Origin: CAVXXD01 sp963765625
GTDB lineage: Bacteria; Actinomycetota; Geothermincolia; Geothermincolales; Geothermincolaceae
Direction of reading: 5' to 3'
Assembly (NCBI GenBank): GCA_963765625.1
Contig: CAVXXD010000010.1
Location: 62,001-126,000 of the forward strand
DNA length: 64,000 bases
The translations under genes and the position numbers were made by a program. This document shows, piece after piece, positions 63,176 to 64,000 of this stretch. The notes beneath the pieces are model-generated. The model did not search any database. It saw only the letters and a program-made list of their open reading frames with translations, and was not told where the DNA came from. Positions within the stretch are counted from its first letter, which is position 1. Each line of letters begins with the position of its first letter.

Positions 63176-64000
63176 TCAAGCCTCCTTTTCTTTCTTCTCT
63201 TCCAGTCTGACAGCCCCCGACCAGCGCGCGCCGGTGACCCCTTCTTCCAGGGCGGCGGCGTGCAGCCTTTCCATCTCCTCCCGCCTGACCATCTCCACGC
63301 CGGCCAGGTGGAAGGGCATGTCCAGCCGCTCGTACTTGCCTTCACAGGTGTTGTTGAAAGCCAGCAGGTCGTACCTTTCCGTGCCGGGCAGCCGGTCCCG
63401 GATGAAACGGGCGATGGCCCGGATGTTACCCTCGGAATCAGTATAGCCGGGAATGACCGGCGTGCGCACCCACAGGGGCTTGCCGGAAGCAGCCAGCCGT
63501 TCCGCGTTGTCCAGCACCCGGTCCAGTTCCACCCCGGTGCACTCCCGGTGCCGGGACGGGTCCATGGTCTTGAGGTCGAGCAGCACCAGGTCGGCCAGGC
63601 GCACCAGTTGCTCCAGCCGCTCGGGGGCAACACCGGCACAGGTGTCCAGGGCCACGTGTATCCCCTCTTCCTTGAGCCGCCGGGCCAGGGTCAGGCTGAA
63701 CTCGAGCTGCAGGGCCGGCTCTCCCCCGGAAAGAGTGACTCCCCCACCCGACTTCTCAAAGAAGACCCGGTCGCGCAGGGCTTCTTTCAGCACATCCTCC
63801 AGGCCACGTTTCTTGCCGATGACTTCCAGGGCGGCGGTGGGGCAGACGTCTTCACACTCTCCGCAGGCATCGCAGGCGGAGCGGTCGACGGCCATCCCCC
63901 GCGGGGTGAGTTCCAGGGCGCCATGTGGGCAGGCCGCCAGGCAGTCCCGCGCCGCGATGCAGCGCACCGCGTACCAGACCAGCTCGGGGCGGGACGAGAT
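63176..64000 (-). CDS. Glycyl-radical enzyme activating protein, C-terminal part
   Basis: This radical SAM protein is cut by the window edge; only the last ~275 residues are seen. It has two 4Fe-4S motifs (CIAARDCLAACPHGALEL and CDACGECEDVCPTAALEV), then GGGVTLSGGEPALQLEFSLT, LKEEGIHVALDTCAGVAPER and LDLKTMDPSRHRECTGV. This order is typical of activases of pyruvate formate-lyase and other glycyl-radical enzymes. The SAM-binding CxxxCxxC lies beyond the window. It ends 4 bases before the PNPOx-like gene start. Confidence 0.92.
   Translation of the reverse strand: MSSRPELVWYAVRCIAARDCLAACPHGALELTPRGMAVDRSACDACGECEDVCPTAALEVIGKKRGLEDVLKEALRDRVFFEKSGGGVTLSGGEPALQLEFSLTLARRLKEEGIHVALDTCAGVAPERLEQLVRLADLVLLDLKTMDPSRHRECTGVELDRVLDNAERLAASGKPLWVRTPVIPGYTDSEGNIRAIARFIRDRLPGTERYDLLAFNNTCEGKYERLDMPFHLAGVEMVRREEMERLHAAALEEGVTGARWSGAVRLEEKKEKEA

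Overview
The window is a GC-rich bacterial chromosome segment that looks like part of a metagenome-assembled or otherwise error-prone genome: at least 25 genes are intact in protein similarity but broken by isolated one-base indels, mostly extra bases. Lineage is inferred only. A SigB-type sigma factor with RsbV/RsbW partners, a Veg-like protein, an ECF transporter with a Gx-type membrane protein and a NusG-II protein, hydroxylamine reductase, a glycyl-radical activase, an AmmeMemoRadiSam radical SAM enzyme and secreted FAEG-type repeat proteins together suggest an anaerobic, deep-branching actinobacterium-like or Firmicutes-like organism. Region 1 (1-16 kb) is accessory and lower in GC. It holds scattered hydrolases, an SDR, a DUF2202 lipoprotein and three very large secreted proteins. 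Each of these has an N-terminal propeller-like part (seven, five and about seven units) followed by exactly four copies of the same ~95-residue C-terminal module. An intact tRNA-Tyr lies at 15942-16026, and at least three copies of its 3' tail (7096, 13566, 15108) are spread through the region, with weaker ones beyond. This is the pattern left by repeated integration at a tRNA gene, although no integrase survives. Region 2 (16-26 kb) carries an rsbV / rsbW-sigB stress module, Veg, DUF72, a SepM/YlbL-like PDZ-Lon protease, AmrS, a type IV pilin-like protein with a degenerate GGDEF membrane protein, and a minus-strand series of macro-domain protein, unknown protein and GT4 glycosyltransferase, preceded upstream by a 46-aa ORF and an ADP-ribosylglycohydrolase. 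Region 3 (27-48 kb) carries a C45 NTN hydrolase, an alpha/beta hydrolase, an MFS transporter, small membrane proteins, a HEAT-repeat protein, an iron operon (DtxR-type regulator with a His-Asp-Lys-Pro repeat insert, then FeoB), a DUF362 ferredoxin protein, a complete ECF transporter module, an epoxide-hydrolase-like protein, an unusual Cys-rich Fe-S protein, GalT, an acyltransferase and a methyltransferase. Region 4 (48-64 kb) carries an FAD/NAD oxidoreductase, a PAS histidine kinase, ferredoxin plus hydroxylamine reductase divergent from a PadR / two-half permease / cupin operon, a TtuA-like tRNA thiolase, RNase D with a long Q/P/R-rich tail, TetR plus acyl-CoA dehydrogenase, a PQQ-propeller lipoprotein, a PNPOx-like protein and the C-terminal part of a glycyl-radical activase. 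Across 28-62 kb, several gene ends are punctuated by short palindromic REP/MITE-like elements of two arm classes (GGGGTCAGACCCC and GGGGTCAGGTCTATCG). In one case the element edges supply the stop codons of both flanking genes.
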